64,000 bases of DNA from Rachycentron canadum (lineage: Eukaryota; Chordata; Actinopteri; Carangiformes; Rachycentridae), in NCBI GenBank assembly GCA_038496675.1, contig CM076668.1, positions 15,839,652 through 15,903,651 on the forward strand, written 5' to 3'. The position numbers were made by a program, and so were the translations under genes. The notes beneath the pieces are model-generated. The model worked only from the letters and a program-made list of their open reading frames with translations, ran no database searches and had not been told where the DNA came from. Within the stretch, counting starts at the first letter, position 1. Every line of letters begins with the position of its first letter. Of this stretch, positions 26,175 through 37,886 are shown in pieces.

Positions 26175-28136
26175 TTGCCTTTTTCAAACAGAGACAGTAA
26201 CAGATCCATTCATCATTCAACTTTTTAAAAAATTACCTAAGTAACAGTGTGGAACTGGGGCACCAGTGTGTTTGCAGACAACCAGGGACATTGGTTTGAC
26301 AGGGATGTAACATGTGGTCCTTTACCGGAAGCAATGATTATTGATCAGAGCAGACTTTGCACCTGATTAAACAAGACAAGAGGAGTTAACTCTGGGATGT
26401 GACAGAAGCTGCTTTTTTCTTCTCTGTCTTTCCTCTGGTAATGGATTTACCTATTAGTTGTGGAGAAGGTCATTACAGGAATTAGCTTCTTTTCTTTTTT
26501 TCCCAGACTAAAGCCTGTGGTAAAAGGAGCCTACATGAATTACACCTTTGAGACTCGTGAGGCACAGTGTAACAGGCAGTTGAGTGGCAGCAGCGCAGAC
26601 AGTTTGGAAAATTGAGTGTAATTGTTTTAAAAATGTAACTGTGAGAGCAGCAGTAATTGTAGGGTTTTGGTTTTTTTCTCTCTCTCTCTCTGTCTCTTTC
26701 TGGAAAGGTTGCTGATTCTCTCTGTGTCTGTCTCTCTTTTGTCATCATGACATTGCAAACCAAATGAAAAAGGACATGAAAATGAAAACTGTGAAGCCAT
26801 TAGGCTGCACCTCTCAGTGGGCCAGTTATATTATTTGGATTCGAGCAGTATCAGCATATGAAAAATATATTACATTTGCCTTTATGGAATTCAAGGCAGC
26901 TGAGCTCTGTTTTGTCAAAATTCTCCCTTGGTGAATGATTCAGTTAGAGTGCATAGCTGCTTGCTGGCTGGCTGCCTGACTATCAGGGCGCAGTATTATT
27001 CAGGTATGTAAAAAAGCTCTGTGGAGCTCTCAAGCTGAAATTCGTTTTTGAAGAGATTTTTTTTCCTGCACGTGCTCTATGCTGTATCTTTGATGGAGCA
27101 GGAGAAGAAGGGAGATATCTAGAGCAGAGTGGGATGAAAGGGGTGAGGTGGGGGGGCAGTGTAGGGGCTTTAGGAAAAGACAAATGGGGATGAGGAATGG
27201 ACCGCTGAGCCCTGCGCTCGACTAATGGATCATGTGCCTTCCCCTGGAGTGGTCGACCTCGCCTTTTACTGACCGTGGTGCCTCTGCACTGTAATTACCT
27301 GCAGTGATGGGACAGCTATTGCGAGAAGGACCCAGTGGAAGAGCAGATAGAGAGGAAGTGAGTAAAGACTGACAGGATGGAGGACCACTTGTCGAGCCGT
27401 TTTCACCTGCAGGAGGATTTTCCATTGAGTTCCTAAAAAGGTCTGATTCATTTGATATGGGCCTACAACCTTTTAGATTATTTATATGAAAACCGAGAAC
27501 GACACCACCACTATAACCTCTTCAGCATTCTGTAATCTGTCATGATGAAACAGCCTGACCCTCTTCACTCCTCCACGAGGTGAACCTCTCTACTAAGATC
27601 CAGTCACACAGTTTATCTGCATCTCTTTGCTAAATATTTGCTCGTCGCAGCTTGGTGATGGACCAACTGCCGACTGATGGCCACTCACAATAACTCCTGC
27701 ATATTATTTGCTCTTTTTCACCATTGTAAACCATTTTGTTGCATAAAAAGCTAACAGGCTGTTAATTTAGCAAATTCTTTAGTCTCTAATGGCTCACACA
27801 GTTCAGTCCAAAGATTGACTCCTTCTATATGTGATAGCTTCCTGCATTTTGGATCCTCTTCGTTAGCGCTGCTGCAGGTCAGCGGTGAATATTGGTCTAT
27901 TATTGAATTCTAATTTACTTCACCCTCATGACTGACTCCTCTAATCGCAGCGATTCCATTCAGGTAAATTGAATCATCATGAAATTTCACCATTTTAATG
28001 CTGGGATGACGTGGCCTTTAGTCTCTGCATCAACCTTGAGCAGCAATTAGAGCAATAGTAATTTGTCTGTGTACTGTATGAGGAGAAGGAAGGCAGGCTC
28101 CATCTCCATCTTTTGCTCATATTTTTAAATTTAGAA
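26175..28136. other. Unassigned non-coding stretch
   Basis: It holds short CT runs near 26679-26735 and no recognised gene. Open frames are under 70 codons apart from compositional ones. Confidence 0.3.
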
Positions 28137-28158
28137 TTTTTTTTTTTTTTTTTTTTTT
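28137..28158. repeat. Poly-T run
   Basis: 22 consecutive T residues. It could be the tail of a retroposed minus-strand sequence, but nothing recognisable adjoins it. Confidence 0.9.
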
Positions 28159-28791
28159 GCCGCAGTGAATTAGGCACTTAATTTTTCTCTAAGAAAGGTT
28201 AGAGGTGTGTGTGTGTGTTCATGCTTTTTCAATGACCTCTGCAGCGCTGACGCAGCCTATCTTTGGGCCACAAAACAACTCATTCTCAGCCTTTGTTCCA
28301 AAGCGCCTCCCTGCAGCGAGCTGTGACTCGGTGCAGAGAGTGAACAATACTCCAGAGTTTCTTTTAAAAAATAAACCTACATCACAATGGCCACCGATAA
28401 CCTTGCATAACATGTTCCCTTAGTTTTTCTATGGAGGAGGACTGAGATGGCAATGCTAACAAAACATAAAATAAAATGAGCAAAGCAAAGAAATAGCAGA
28501 GAAGAATAAAAATCTAACTGCCCAAACTCAACATTTTCTTTCTGCTCCTCTAATGAGGGCGAAGTGAGACGTCTCCTTGGTATTCACTGAGAAAGGAGAA
28601 GGCTGGGACAGGAAGGCTCGCCGCGGGCTCAGGGCTAGTGCAATTAAACGGCTGTCTCGTTGGATTATTGTGAAGGTTGCCTGGGTAAAATTAATAGCAG
28701 CCAGTCCTTTTGTGCTCCCTGATCTCTTGCACCTCTTCCCACACGGGGTCATGGGTGCCTGAGTGTCCAGAGGAGTGATATGGGCAGGAGG

Positions 28792-28842
<51 letters not shown>
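28792..28842. repeat. (GA)n microsatellite
   Basis: A GA array of about 50 bases with one AAA interruption near 28801. Confidence 0.95.
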
Positions 28843-28844
<2 letters not shown>

Positions 28845-29426
28845 AATAGACCAGTGAACCTGAGGAAGAAGAATGGCAAGATGGAGGCACACGTGAACAC
28901 TGAAAAGAAAAGTAAGCCTTGGTGCTCTCTATTGTTCCCTGGTTTCCAGACTGAGACATATATAAGCAACTTGTTTCAGTGGGAAGATGCTTTCGCACGG
29001 CATGTCTCAAAGGGTACAGTTTGCAGTTAGAGAGCAAAACGACTACATCTTCTACTTGTTTATAGGGTTGTTTTAATAAGAGGACAAGTTAAGAAGAATT
29101 TTTAGAGCCAAGCTTTGCAGCTTTTACATGCTTTCGGCTTATTGTTTTGGTCTGCTGATTTGAAAATAAGATTAAAGCTTAAAACAGTAAAAACATTAAA
29201 ACGTTACTAAACCCCAGCAGGTCTGTGGGCCACCTGCCAAGCACAAAAAGGTGGATAGTTAAAGGAAACTGTGGGAATAAAGCTTCAACATTAAACTGTC
29301 CAGACTCTATTTGGCCAAACCACAGCAAACGTTAGGTGTTGAATCAACAGATTTCATGCAGCTCTGTGGGTTTTCCAAATTCCAGTTGACCAAAAAAAAC
29401 TCCATGCAGCTTTGATTGAAGGTATC
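28843..29426. other. Unassigned non-coding stretch
   Basis: No gene is seen. The last 300 bases lead into a repeat fragment and may include more of it in diverged form. Confidence 0.3.
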
Positions 29427-29520
29427 TTTGGAAATACATCTGTTTGATTTCTTTTTTGAGAGCCAGAGAAGGTTTAGCCTAGCTTAGCATAAAGAAGAGA
29501 AACAGCTGACCTGGCTCTGT
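29427..29520 (+). repeat. Teleost dispersed repeat fragment, plus orientation
   Basis: It contains GGAAATACATCTGTTTG, TAGCCTAGCTTAGCATAAAG and GAAACAGCTGACCTGGCTCT followed by GTCTGAA. The same order is found in the reverse-complemented copy at 29775-29982 (GAAACAGCACGCCTGGCTGT, GTCTGAA). The two form an inverted pair separated by about 250 bases. The motif order matches a common fish repeat that I recognise. Confidence 0.6.
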
Positions 29521-29774
29521 CTGAAATTAAAAGATATGGCAACTAAAACCGTAAAACGTAATTTACGCAATGTATTTTGTTTGTGCAGGAAAGTATGAAC
29601 CATTTGTTCTCTGTAACAGCGCAATGAGAATAAAAAGGGAAAACTGTTACTGTTATAACAAGACTCTGAGAAGCTGTTGTTCACCAAGTATCCCTTCCAC
29701 TTTTTTTCCAGTTACAAATTACAGTTTTCAATTTATAAATTTGAAAAACAAGAAAATACATTGTGTAAATAAAT
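29521..29774. other. Spacer between inverted repeat copies
   Basis: AT-rich and without a recognisable gene. It is bounded by oppositely oriented copies of one family. Confidence 0.35.
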
Positions 29775-29982
29775 CAACCTTAGAGGTGTTGCTTTGCATT
29801 TTGTCTCCCTTCAGACACAGCCAGGCGTGCTGTTTCCCCCTGCCTCCAGTCATTACTGCAAAGCTCGGCTAAACACATTAAGACTCAGGGTTGTTATTTA
29901 ATGCAAAGGCATGGACTCAACATCGATCCTCTCATGTCACATAACCAGTGCATTTTTTCTGAAATGTGGGTCTGTTCCTTTA
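29775..29982 (-). repeat. Teleost dispersed repeat, minus orientation, near full length
   Basis: Read on the minus strand it runs from TTAAAGGAACAGACCCACAT through GGATCGATGTTGA, GCAGGGGGAAACAGC and GGCTGTGTCTGAA to CACCTCTAAGG. This is the most complete copy of the family in the window. The copies at 17255-17370 and 29427-29520 each cover different parts of it. No coding frame is evident. Confidence 0.65.
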
Positions 29983-32431
29983 ATAAACCACATCTCAAAT
30001 AGTTTGTATTGTCAGAATGGCAACCAAAGTGGAAAATAAAAGAACTGACACTCAATAAATACCATTTTAAATGTGCAGTGTTAGGAGAAACCTGTTTGAC
30101 CTTTTACACAAAATGAGTTTCATTTGCAGAATAATAACAATGATGAATCTAAAGCAGCAAACGCACTTTTATTTACGGAGAAAAGTGTCACTTTCTTTGT
30201 GTTAAGAACAGCGCAAAGAAGCCGGTCGTGATGACATCACAGTTTATTACCAGCGTCGGGGTTTGTTTTCCACTTAAAATGGCCGTGGTGTATTTGACTG
30301 TATGCTATTATTTCACACATGTCTCCTTTGTCATGAATTTTAAAGGTCATGGAAATGAATGTCAGTGCTGCACACGTTGCTGCTGCTGTTACTGTATGCA
30401 AATTAATATTTTACAGCTGTTGACTCCAGCATAAACTAAACATTGTTTCTGCAGTGATTTTAATGCAGCGCGCCCCAAAGAGTCCAGCAGACATCAGGTA
30501 CTGAGCAAAACTAAAAGGAAAACAAACTTGACATTTACGATTTTGCAGCTACCACTCAACATAGACGCCTGTCAGTGGATTGTTTTATGCACTGGAGTTA
30601 AAATAAATGTACAGTAATTGGTGCTTAAAATTACACGGCTCCAATTTTTTTTTTTTTTTTTTTCACGCTCTGCAATGAAAATAATGGGTGAAGCAGTTTG
30701 GTACACATCTGGATCACAAAATTTGAAGTACATTATCATGGTGCTGTATTACACCTTTGTACTGACTTTGGAGATAATTAGTAACGAACCACAAACCCAT
30801 GCCAGGGTTATCTCGAATTCTCCTACTCCTCCAGTGCAGGCTAAGGTCATGATTGATCTTTAGGTCATAAAAGTAACCTTTTAAACATCTGTGGGCTGGA
30901 ACAGTGCTGCATTAGCTGGTGCCAGGGACAGACACAGGCCTCGATAATGGGATTTTATAGGCAGTAATCCAGACTGGAGATGTATTGTCATCTAAAAGGC
31001 CTAATCGATAACTGTAATACGGTCAGCCTTCGTCACAAAGACAAGCAGTTTTTATTTTATTTTATTTTATACATATATTTTATGCTTTTAGATTAGGTTT
31101 TTATGACATTTTGACGATTTCAAACCGGCTGTCTGCACTATTGAGTGGAACAGAAAGTGCATTTGAGCTGTTACTTTATAATAAAGCTGATATTGCTTGC
31201 ACCCAGAAAAGAATACACATATATACCAATTTGTAGTTAATGTACACGTAGAGACAAACAAATACTAATAAAATGAGCCCAATGCTAATTTCACCCTGCT
31301 TTGTTTTAGTGTTTGCAATGCTTATTTATTTAGTCCCTTTTCATGCTCTGTTAATGTTAATGCTATTTTGTCTCTAAAACAAAAATGCTCCTTTCTGGAC
31401 CAAATGACTTTGTCTCATTCTTCCCTGTCTTTGTTTTCTTGAGTGCTTTTGGCTTGTTGCATTATCTGTCATTATCTGTCTGTTGAAGGAGTTTTTTTTT
31501 GGAAATCAATTTTAATCTGCCTTCCTTGTTTTCTATTTAAAAAGAGAATAGGAATCAATGCAATAATCCATATCTGTATGATTTTCCCATCAGACTTCGG
31601 GGATGCTGAGTTTATTTGTCCAACCTATTTGATCGTGATGGGCTCGTTTTTTTTTTTTTTTTTTTTTTGCTCAGACAGACATTGTCTTGAACTCTGTCAG
31701 CATGAATGAAATGAACGAAAGTGGGCTTTTCCTGAGAGAATAAGTAAGAGGTTCAACAAAGGCCAACTCTGTGAATTATTAAATCTCTTTATCTCGGCAT
31801 GGTAACACAGTCCATCATTTCAGAGATGAGGGTTATGCAACCTACTCGATGATTAATTTTCCAATTTCGATGGAAAGCCAACTGGATGAAATCTGAATCA
31901 ATTGTTTGATATGTTGTTCTCTGTGTTTCTCTCACTTTTGATGTCCTCGGAGACTCATTATGGGCTCTGAATTTCTCTTTGCTCACATTCTACTTTCACA
32001 GTCTCACTGAATTTTTTACAAGGCCAGGATCTTCAGGTGGTACCACTATCTTTAAATCCACCGAGTATGCATCAGCCTGTATCTCTGCTATATCTATACA
32101 TAATAAATGGAGTGAGATTGAGAATGGCATGTGCCGTACGCTGCAGCACTGTGAATAAACTCATTATGGTGCTAGAGCCTGTGCAGTATAGCGATGATGA
32201 AAGTACTGAAATGTTATCTTGGATCGAACTGACTTTTTTTCAATGAATGTTTTTGAAATACAAGAGTCTGAATCAGAAAAGGCATTTGTTTTTGTTTTTT
32301 TGTTTTTTTGCTGTTGTTGTTTTTTTTTGTCCTCTCTGTTTTTAATGCTGGTTGATTTTTGCCTCTCTGGCTGCAGAAAGATGTTCTCCTCTTTCAGTCC
32401 TTGGCAAACCCTCACCCATCACACCCCCTGC

Positions 32432-32436
<5 letters not shown>
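29983..32436. other. Unassigned stretch with homopolymers and short tandem repeats
   Basis: Poly-T runs lie at 30645-30663 and 31647-31668 (22 T). A TTTTA repeat lies near 31056-31076, and a perfect 10-bp tandem duplication (ATTATCTGTC twice) at 31461-31480. T-rich sequence continues near 32289-32330. No gene is recognised. Confidence 0.35.

Positions 32437-32468
<32 letters not shown>
32437..32468. repeat. (CA)n microsatellite
   Basis: About 16 CA units, followed by short CATATA variants. Confidence 0.95.
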
Positions 32469-32478
<10 letters not shown>

Positions 32479-33118
32479 TATACAACTTGCACATGCTCCA
32501 TCTCCCCGAGTATAATTATTTGTAAGAGTGCTTATTAGGAGAAGTTCAATCCACTCTATCAGTGTTTACACTCTCGAAGCTGATGCAAAAAGCCATTGAG
32601 CCAGAGAAGATTCACTGGGAAGGACTAGAAGTGCCCCCAACCCAGCCCCAGCCCCTCACCCCCCTCCAACCCACCCGAGTGCTGCTGCGGTCCGAGCATG
32701 CCCCCATCAGACGTGAGCACTTCCACCCCTCTGTTTACTCCTGGAGTTCAGTGTCTAACAGGCCATGAAATTACATTTCCACTCTGTGAGGAGAGGTCAT
32801 CTCTTCACTGCTTCACCTGAAGACAGCAAGCCAATACAGAGTCAAACTGTCATTTTAATTAGTGTCTGCTCTTACTACTATTTTACTTTATTCACTTACT
32901 CGTTGATCTGTCCGCTGGTTTTGAGGAACTGCGGCAACTCACAGAGAGAATAACCTTTTTTATTGTTTTTTAACAGTTCAGTCTAGAAATTTGACTCATA
33001 GAAGGTGCACTCTTAAACCCCACAGTCGACTGTCTTCAACACTGAAGAAGAGAAGAATGAAGAAGATGCACTGCCCAAGTGGCAACACACCGAGACGTCA
33101 CACACTGGTTTAGTTTGT
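32469..33118. other. Unassigned non-coding stretch
   Basis: It includes a C-rich proline-biased segment around 32630-32710 with no recognisable domain. No gene is called. Confidence 0.3.
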
Positions 33119-33503
33119 AAATTGGCCGTCGGCGTGTTGGTTTGTTGAAACCAGGAGAAACCACATTGGAGGAGGTGGAGCTGAGGTGGATCTGACCTGC
33201 TCTGTGCTTTCTCCGGCAGGTCACCATGTGTGGTACAGTCTTTCAATCACACATTAGCCACGTCCTACTGTTTTCCTCTAAATGGGACCACAGTTTAAGA
33301 AATGAACATCATGTTGTATTGAAGACTTGAAACTCACGACCATAAACCCGTAAGTAGGGCCATTTTCATATAGACTTAAATACAATCTGACTTCTTTTTG
33401 CAGCTAGTGGAGTCGCCCCCTGATGGTCATAAGATAGAATACGGATTTAAGGCTTTATAGCATTGGCTTCACTTTTCATCCCCGGTGTATATACAGTCTA
33501 TGA
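33119..33503 (+). repeat. Dispersed teleost repeat, copy 2
   Basis: The second copy of the family at 25739-26174, in the same orientation and with the same order of blocks. It ends at ATATACAGTCTATGAT, the terminal motif common to this family in fish. It lies directly upstream of the LINE relic, so 33119-33935 is a compound insertion zone. Confidence 0.7.
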
Positions 33504-33539
33504 TACTCTCCATCGGGGGCTGTTCTCTTCAGTAAAACT

Positions 33540-33935
33540 CTGAATCATGTCACCTGCCGAAGTCCTCTGATGAGTCTGTGGTGGTGGGCTGTCTACTTGA
33601 ACAGCAGACGGGACTGGAGGAGCAGCACTGACGCTGTGTGCAGGAAGATGATGAGCAGACTTTACTTGCAGGGGAAACTCGAATCTTTCCAGATTCTGGG
33701 GATCTATGAGCAGCCGGTGTCAGTGAGAGCCATCTAATGCGCAGTGGTCTGCTGGGGGGAGCAGCACTGGTCCCGGAGCTGACAACAGGATCGATAAACT
33801 CATCCACAGGCGGAGTCATCATTGGTCAGAACCTCGAGAAGTTTGAGACAGTGAGGAGAAAGAGTTCACAGAACAAACTGCTCTCCATCATGGACAATCC
33901 ATCCCGACAGCTCTTATTACACAGCCTTTCTTAAA
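33540..33935 (+). pseudogene. Non-LTR retrotransposon (L2/Rex-like) reverse-transcriptase tail, broken
   Basis: The C-terminal part of an ORF2-type polymerase is readable in pieces. Near 33590-33735 one frame gives YLNSRRDWRSSTDAV and then SRLYLQGKLESF, up to an in-frame stop at about 33734. A second frame gives CAVVCWG near 33741. DNRIDKLIHR follows at 33781-33810. After a frame change come VIIGQNLEKFETVRR and KLLSIMDNP near 33816-33901. This order (LGVYLxxxLxW, SRLYFLRKLRSF, VVCWG, DNRIDKLI, LLSIMDNxxHPLH) is what I know from L2/Rex1-type LINEs of fish. The catalytic domain upstream is absent, as expected for a 5'-truncated insertion. At least one stop and two frame changes make it non-functional. 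The T-rich region after 33935 may be its decayed 3' untranslated part. The exact clade is not settled. Confidence 0.75.
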
Positions 33936-34970
33936 TTGAACATTGTATTTCTGATCTGTATACTGTTGTTTCTTATCTGTGCCCTGCCAGAGTGTACTGT
34001 ATCTTTTCTAGCTGGACCATCTGCCGTTGTGTTTTTTCTGACTTACTTATGGTAATGCTGTTTTTGGTGTATATATTGTATTTTTTTAATTCAATATCTG
34101 GCTCTGCAGTGGCTGCTCTGGTCTATCAATCTATTATTTATCTATCTATGAAAGAGATTAATGCTACGTGGCCTAACTTAAGTGTCCCAGCTTTTTGTTT
34201 GCAATCCCTTAAATCAAAACTTGCAACCCCTCCTTGCCCTCTTTTGTGGATGAGTTGTGAACAGTTCAATCAAAGAGTTTCATTTAAATACATCTCAGAG
34301 ACTTGAAGAGGTAAAACCCTGCAGGATTTTACAAGACAGAAACAAAAAGTAGAGAAATAACAGGAAAAAAAATGAACAGAATTTCGTGCAGCAGGAATTT
34401 TTCTCCCTTTTTGTCCCTTTTATCACCTCCTGGAGGTTCATCATGTGACCACTTGGGAAGAGGATATGGGAAGGAAAGACATAAAGTACATGCTATTCCT
34501 TCTAAATACTCCTTCCACTAACCCTCTAATATGAGGATATACACTGCAGAAATATACCTCTACCAGGCATTTTTTAGTCAACCACCACACGCACCCAGAC
34601 AAAATCTTCATCCCTCTCTCCGCTGATAAAGCACACCCCAAAACCATCATAACGATAAACCAGAGAGTAATTGTTTAATAAATCAAAACTGTCATTCCAG
34701 TCGGGTACTGTCAAGATCAGGTCAGGCTGCAGACCTGTAACATAGCCAAAGTAAAATCCACAACTTTCATCAAAGGAAGGACTTAAGTTCTCACACAAAG
34801 CTATAAATTGACAAGACTTTTAGTGTCAGACCTTGCAATGTCCGGCATGATTGGGAATGTTGTTGTATTAACTGCAGAATATCCTGAACAAGATGTATTT
34901 AAATGCAAAAGACTAAGAACTTGGGAGTCAAGAATAAACGTTGTTTGTTGTTTCTTTTAAAGCCCCCTTT
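33936..34970. other. Unassigned non-coding stretch
   Basis: Its start may contain the decayed tail of the LINE. On the minus strand, 34798-34574 is open for 74 codons with fairly even amino-acid use, but it starts with TTG and resembles no family I know. No gene is called. Confidence 0.3.
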
Positions 34971-34974
34971 ATCC

Positions 34975-35024
34975 CACGTGGTTGGGTGTGGCCAGAGGAG
35001 TAGCCACACCCAACAGTGATGTCA
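34975..35024. promoter_or_regulatory. Perfect hairpin flanked by an E-box and a CRE-like site
   Basis: GTTGGGTGTGGC (34981-34992) and GCCACACCCAAC (35003-35014) form a perfect 12-bp inverted repeat around a 10-base loop. CACGTG abuts its left side (34975-34980) and TGATGTCA lies just to the right (35017-35024). The arms also contain the KLF-type CCACACCC. It could be a regulatory module or the end of a small inverted-repeat element. The structure is direct; any function is inferred. Confidence 0.4.
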
Positions 35025-35030
35025 CAGTGT

Positions 35031-37500
35031 GCTGGGACACTGCAGAAAGATAGGTTAAACCACTGGATGTCTGCAAATGCTTTTAAGTTGCTATATAACT
35101 TATATATACACGAAGAAACCTACAGGATTATTATCAGCAGTTTCCAACTAAAAATGATCTTTTAAAACAATTATTTTATAAAATCAATAGAACTTATTTC
35201 TAGAGCAGTAGCTTGACTTAATATGTGATCATTTCAACTGGAACATAGTTTTTTGTAGGATTTTATGACTCAATTAAGACATAAACTTCTAAGATTGTTT
35301 TGCAGTGCAGGCTTTAATGCTATTGTTAAAACATACAGAGGACACGTGGAGGCCTGATAAGACGTATGACATAACATGGCTGCTTACAGCATTAACTTTG
35401 ACAATGTAAATGTGTCATTTACATAATGTTGAAAATTGAAATTCTCAACGAGAGGATGAACCATAGGAAGGAAGCAAAGATGAAAACAGGAACAAGCTGT
35501 AGAGAATCATCGCTTTTGAAAAGATCCCAATAAGACACCCTCATCAGTGAAGAGGCGGCTATTGATCTTCATTTAGACATCCATTTTCATGAACGTAGCC
35601 TGGTTTGAGCCCCGTTTCAGTGTTTCTACATGAATATCTTGTGTGATGCAAGTTGCTATCTTATGCGTACATGTGTTGCATGTACTCCCAGAGCAGCCTT
35701 TGTTTGCATATATGAGATTCATTATACATACAGTATGTACTTGATATTCTTTCATACATTCTGATCATTGAACATGTGTTTGTGCCAGATACAAATGCAG
35801 TTCATTTTTGAGCGCGCTTGAGAGAAATAGCTGATTTCAGCTGAAAATCTTTTGTAGGGATTTTGTTCCTTTGCTGATCAAATATTCATTGATCAGTTTC
35901 ACAATCTGCTGGATGTGTTGTAATGTCCATTTTCTCTTGTTGCATTCTGTTCACAGCCAAGGTGCTTTTTACTATTCAGATCAATGCACAGAGACCTACG
36001 CTGCTTTTAATATTTCCAAGCACATCATTCAAACTGCCAAACGCTAATGAAATACACATACTGTAATATTCAACACCTGTGCTTCGACTCCCTTGGTAGG
36101 TCTCACAATCTCCTTTCAAATTCCAGTTTCAGGGAAATGGTGATATTCACCTCTGAAGATTACCGGAGGTCATTTTGAGCAGAGGCAAAATAAGACGGAA
36201 TAGAAATAAGGAGAGGTGCCTCTTAAAAATTCATACTGTGTTTATCCCTGACGTGATTTTTTCCTATCACAATGGAAGACAAGACAATGCATAGGCGATA
36301 AGATCTATTGGGTTTATTTTCATTGTCTCTGAACTCCCTGTCTCCTCTGAGGCAATGGCCTCTCTCAGCCATGACCTTCTCCTCACTTACATCACAAGTT
36401 TTCACTCCAGCTGATTTCTTTCCTTTATTCTTAATTATCTGGGTGCATAACTTGCCCTTGTTGTGGAGAATACAGGTTGGAACCAAGCTAAGAATCTTAG
36501 GAGCTTGTGCCTTAGTGTTCAGTGCAGCCGCTGGTTAAGGAAAGTTAATAAGGCAGGTCTTGGAAATTGGGCTTTCTTATATGTTCACGTTGTCCAGTTG
36601 TAAAGCAGTAAAACTAGGGAAATTATGCCAGCTCCAAACGTGTGCTCATTTGAAATGCACATTATGTTTGAAATGTGAGCTGGTTTGAAACTTGTCAGGG
36701 GACTCTGAAATCCCTTTAGTTTCTGAAAACCATCATCCATAACTTTCTTATTAATTTTTCTTTGCAAAAGCCTTCACTTAGAAGCAAACCAGCATGATAA
36801 ACCAAGCATTTCACTACTGATATCTTAGCAAATAATTGCTGTCAGGCCAAGTAAAACCTTACTCCATCGTTAGAACCAGGGAATAATTAACTCTCAAATA
36901 GGGTCACAGCAGCTTCTTCGGCCATGTGTCAGTTGAATTTGCAAGTAAACAACTTTGATTTGGTTTTTGACCCAACATATTTGCAGCAGTCACACGTGTG
37001 CCCTCTCTTCCTGTGCGGCAGCAGCATGGCTGCCTGGCAGTTTGGCTCTCAGTTATATGTGTTATAAGTTATTAAATAACAGTACTGCCTAAATGAGAGA
37101 TATAGACGTGAATTGGGGATTGATTCCCTGCTGTGCTTTACTTGAATAATTATTCAAATAAGTCTAAGGGTTTGACAAATCTATTTGGGAAAATTGGTAA
37201 TAAAAAATCAACAAGATTATTCACATTGTGAATTTTTAAATACAATTTTAGGCCTAGATGCTAGAAGGAATTAGTGTGTATGCAATGTAACAAAGACCAC
37301 AAATCTACAGCCATGCGACTGGTTGTGTGAGGCTGGAATTACACTCACTGGTGCAGAGTTGAATAATGTTTGCATGGCAACTTTTAGATGTGGATAGTTA
37401 GCAGGTCATGTTGACCATGTTCACCATCTTTCATTTGGTCGATGCAGAAACTGTTTCATCTGTGATTTTGAGTCACGTGTTAATGTGCAACTAACCAACA
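35031..37500. other. Unassigned non-coding stretch
   Basis: AT-rich with no recognised gene or repeat over 2.4 kb. Confidence 0.3.
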
Positions 37501-37502
37501 TA

Positions 37503-37884
37503 CACTTAGGTGGCAGTTTATCAGGAGCACATATCTAAAATCAGTGCAATAATCCTTACTGTCATTAAGGTTTCCATGTTCAAATATTGTTGGCAGCAAT
37601 TTGCGATGCTGTTGAACTGTTTTTACTGTTTCTATTATTTTGCCCAACCCATTAAATTCACCAAGGTGTGGTTAAATAATAGAAATACATCACTGTTTAA
37701 TACCAGTCATGCAACATCACAAAACCTACAGCCTCCAAAATGATCAGACAGTTTAATTAAAAACTATTATAACCAAGGTTATAACAGTGTGGAGTATAAC
37801 CTTGGTGAAGGTAGGGTTTATGGCAGGGCTGCAGGATTGGACGGCATTAGTTTTAGCTAGGTGTATAATAAATTGACATCTGAG
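37503..37884. mobile_element. Tc1/mariner-like MITE with TA flanks
   Basis: The left end (CTTAGGTGGCAGTTTATCAG..., then ATCTAAAAT) and the reverse complement of the right end (CTCAGATGTCAATTTATTA..., then AGCTAAAAC) align over about 41 columns at roughly 70 percent identity, with small gaps. Both sides are flanked by TA (37501-37502 and 37885-37886), the target of Tc1/mariner elements. The ends resemble the CAGTTTATTAGGTACACCTA-type termini of fish elements. The 382-bp interior lacks a transposase frame. It contains a perfect 12-bp hairpin at 37772-37806 (ACCAAGGTTATA and TATAACCTTGGT). It is a non-autonomous, old copy. Confidence 0.7.
37772..37806. repeat. Perfect hairpin inside the MITE
   Basis: 12-bp arms at 37772-37783 and 37795-37806 with an 11-base loop. 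The perfect pairing stands out against the roughly 70 percent identity of the outer ends. Confidence 0.85.
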
Positions 37885-37886
37885 TA

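Noticed and set aside
34574..34798. 74-codon minus-strand frame with protein-like residue mix
   Set aside because: The first codon is TTG, no family is recognised and no supporting exon is nearby.
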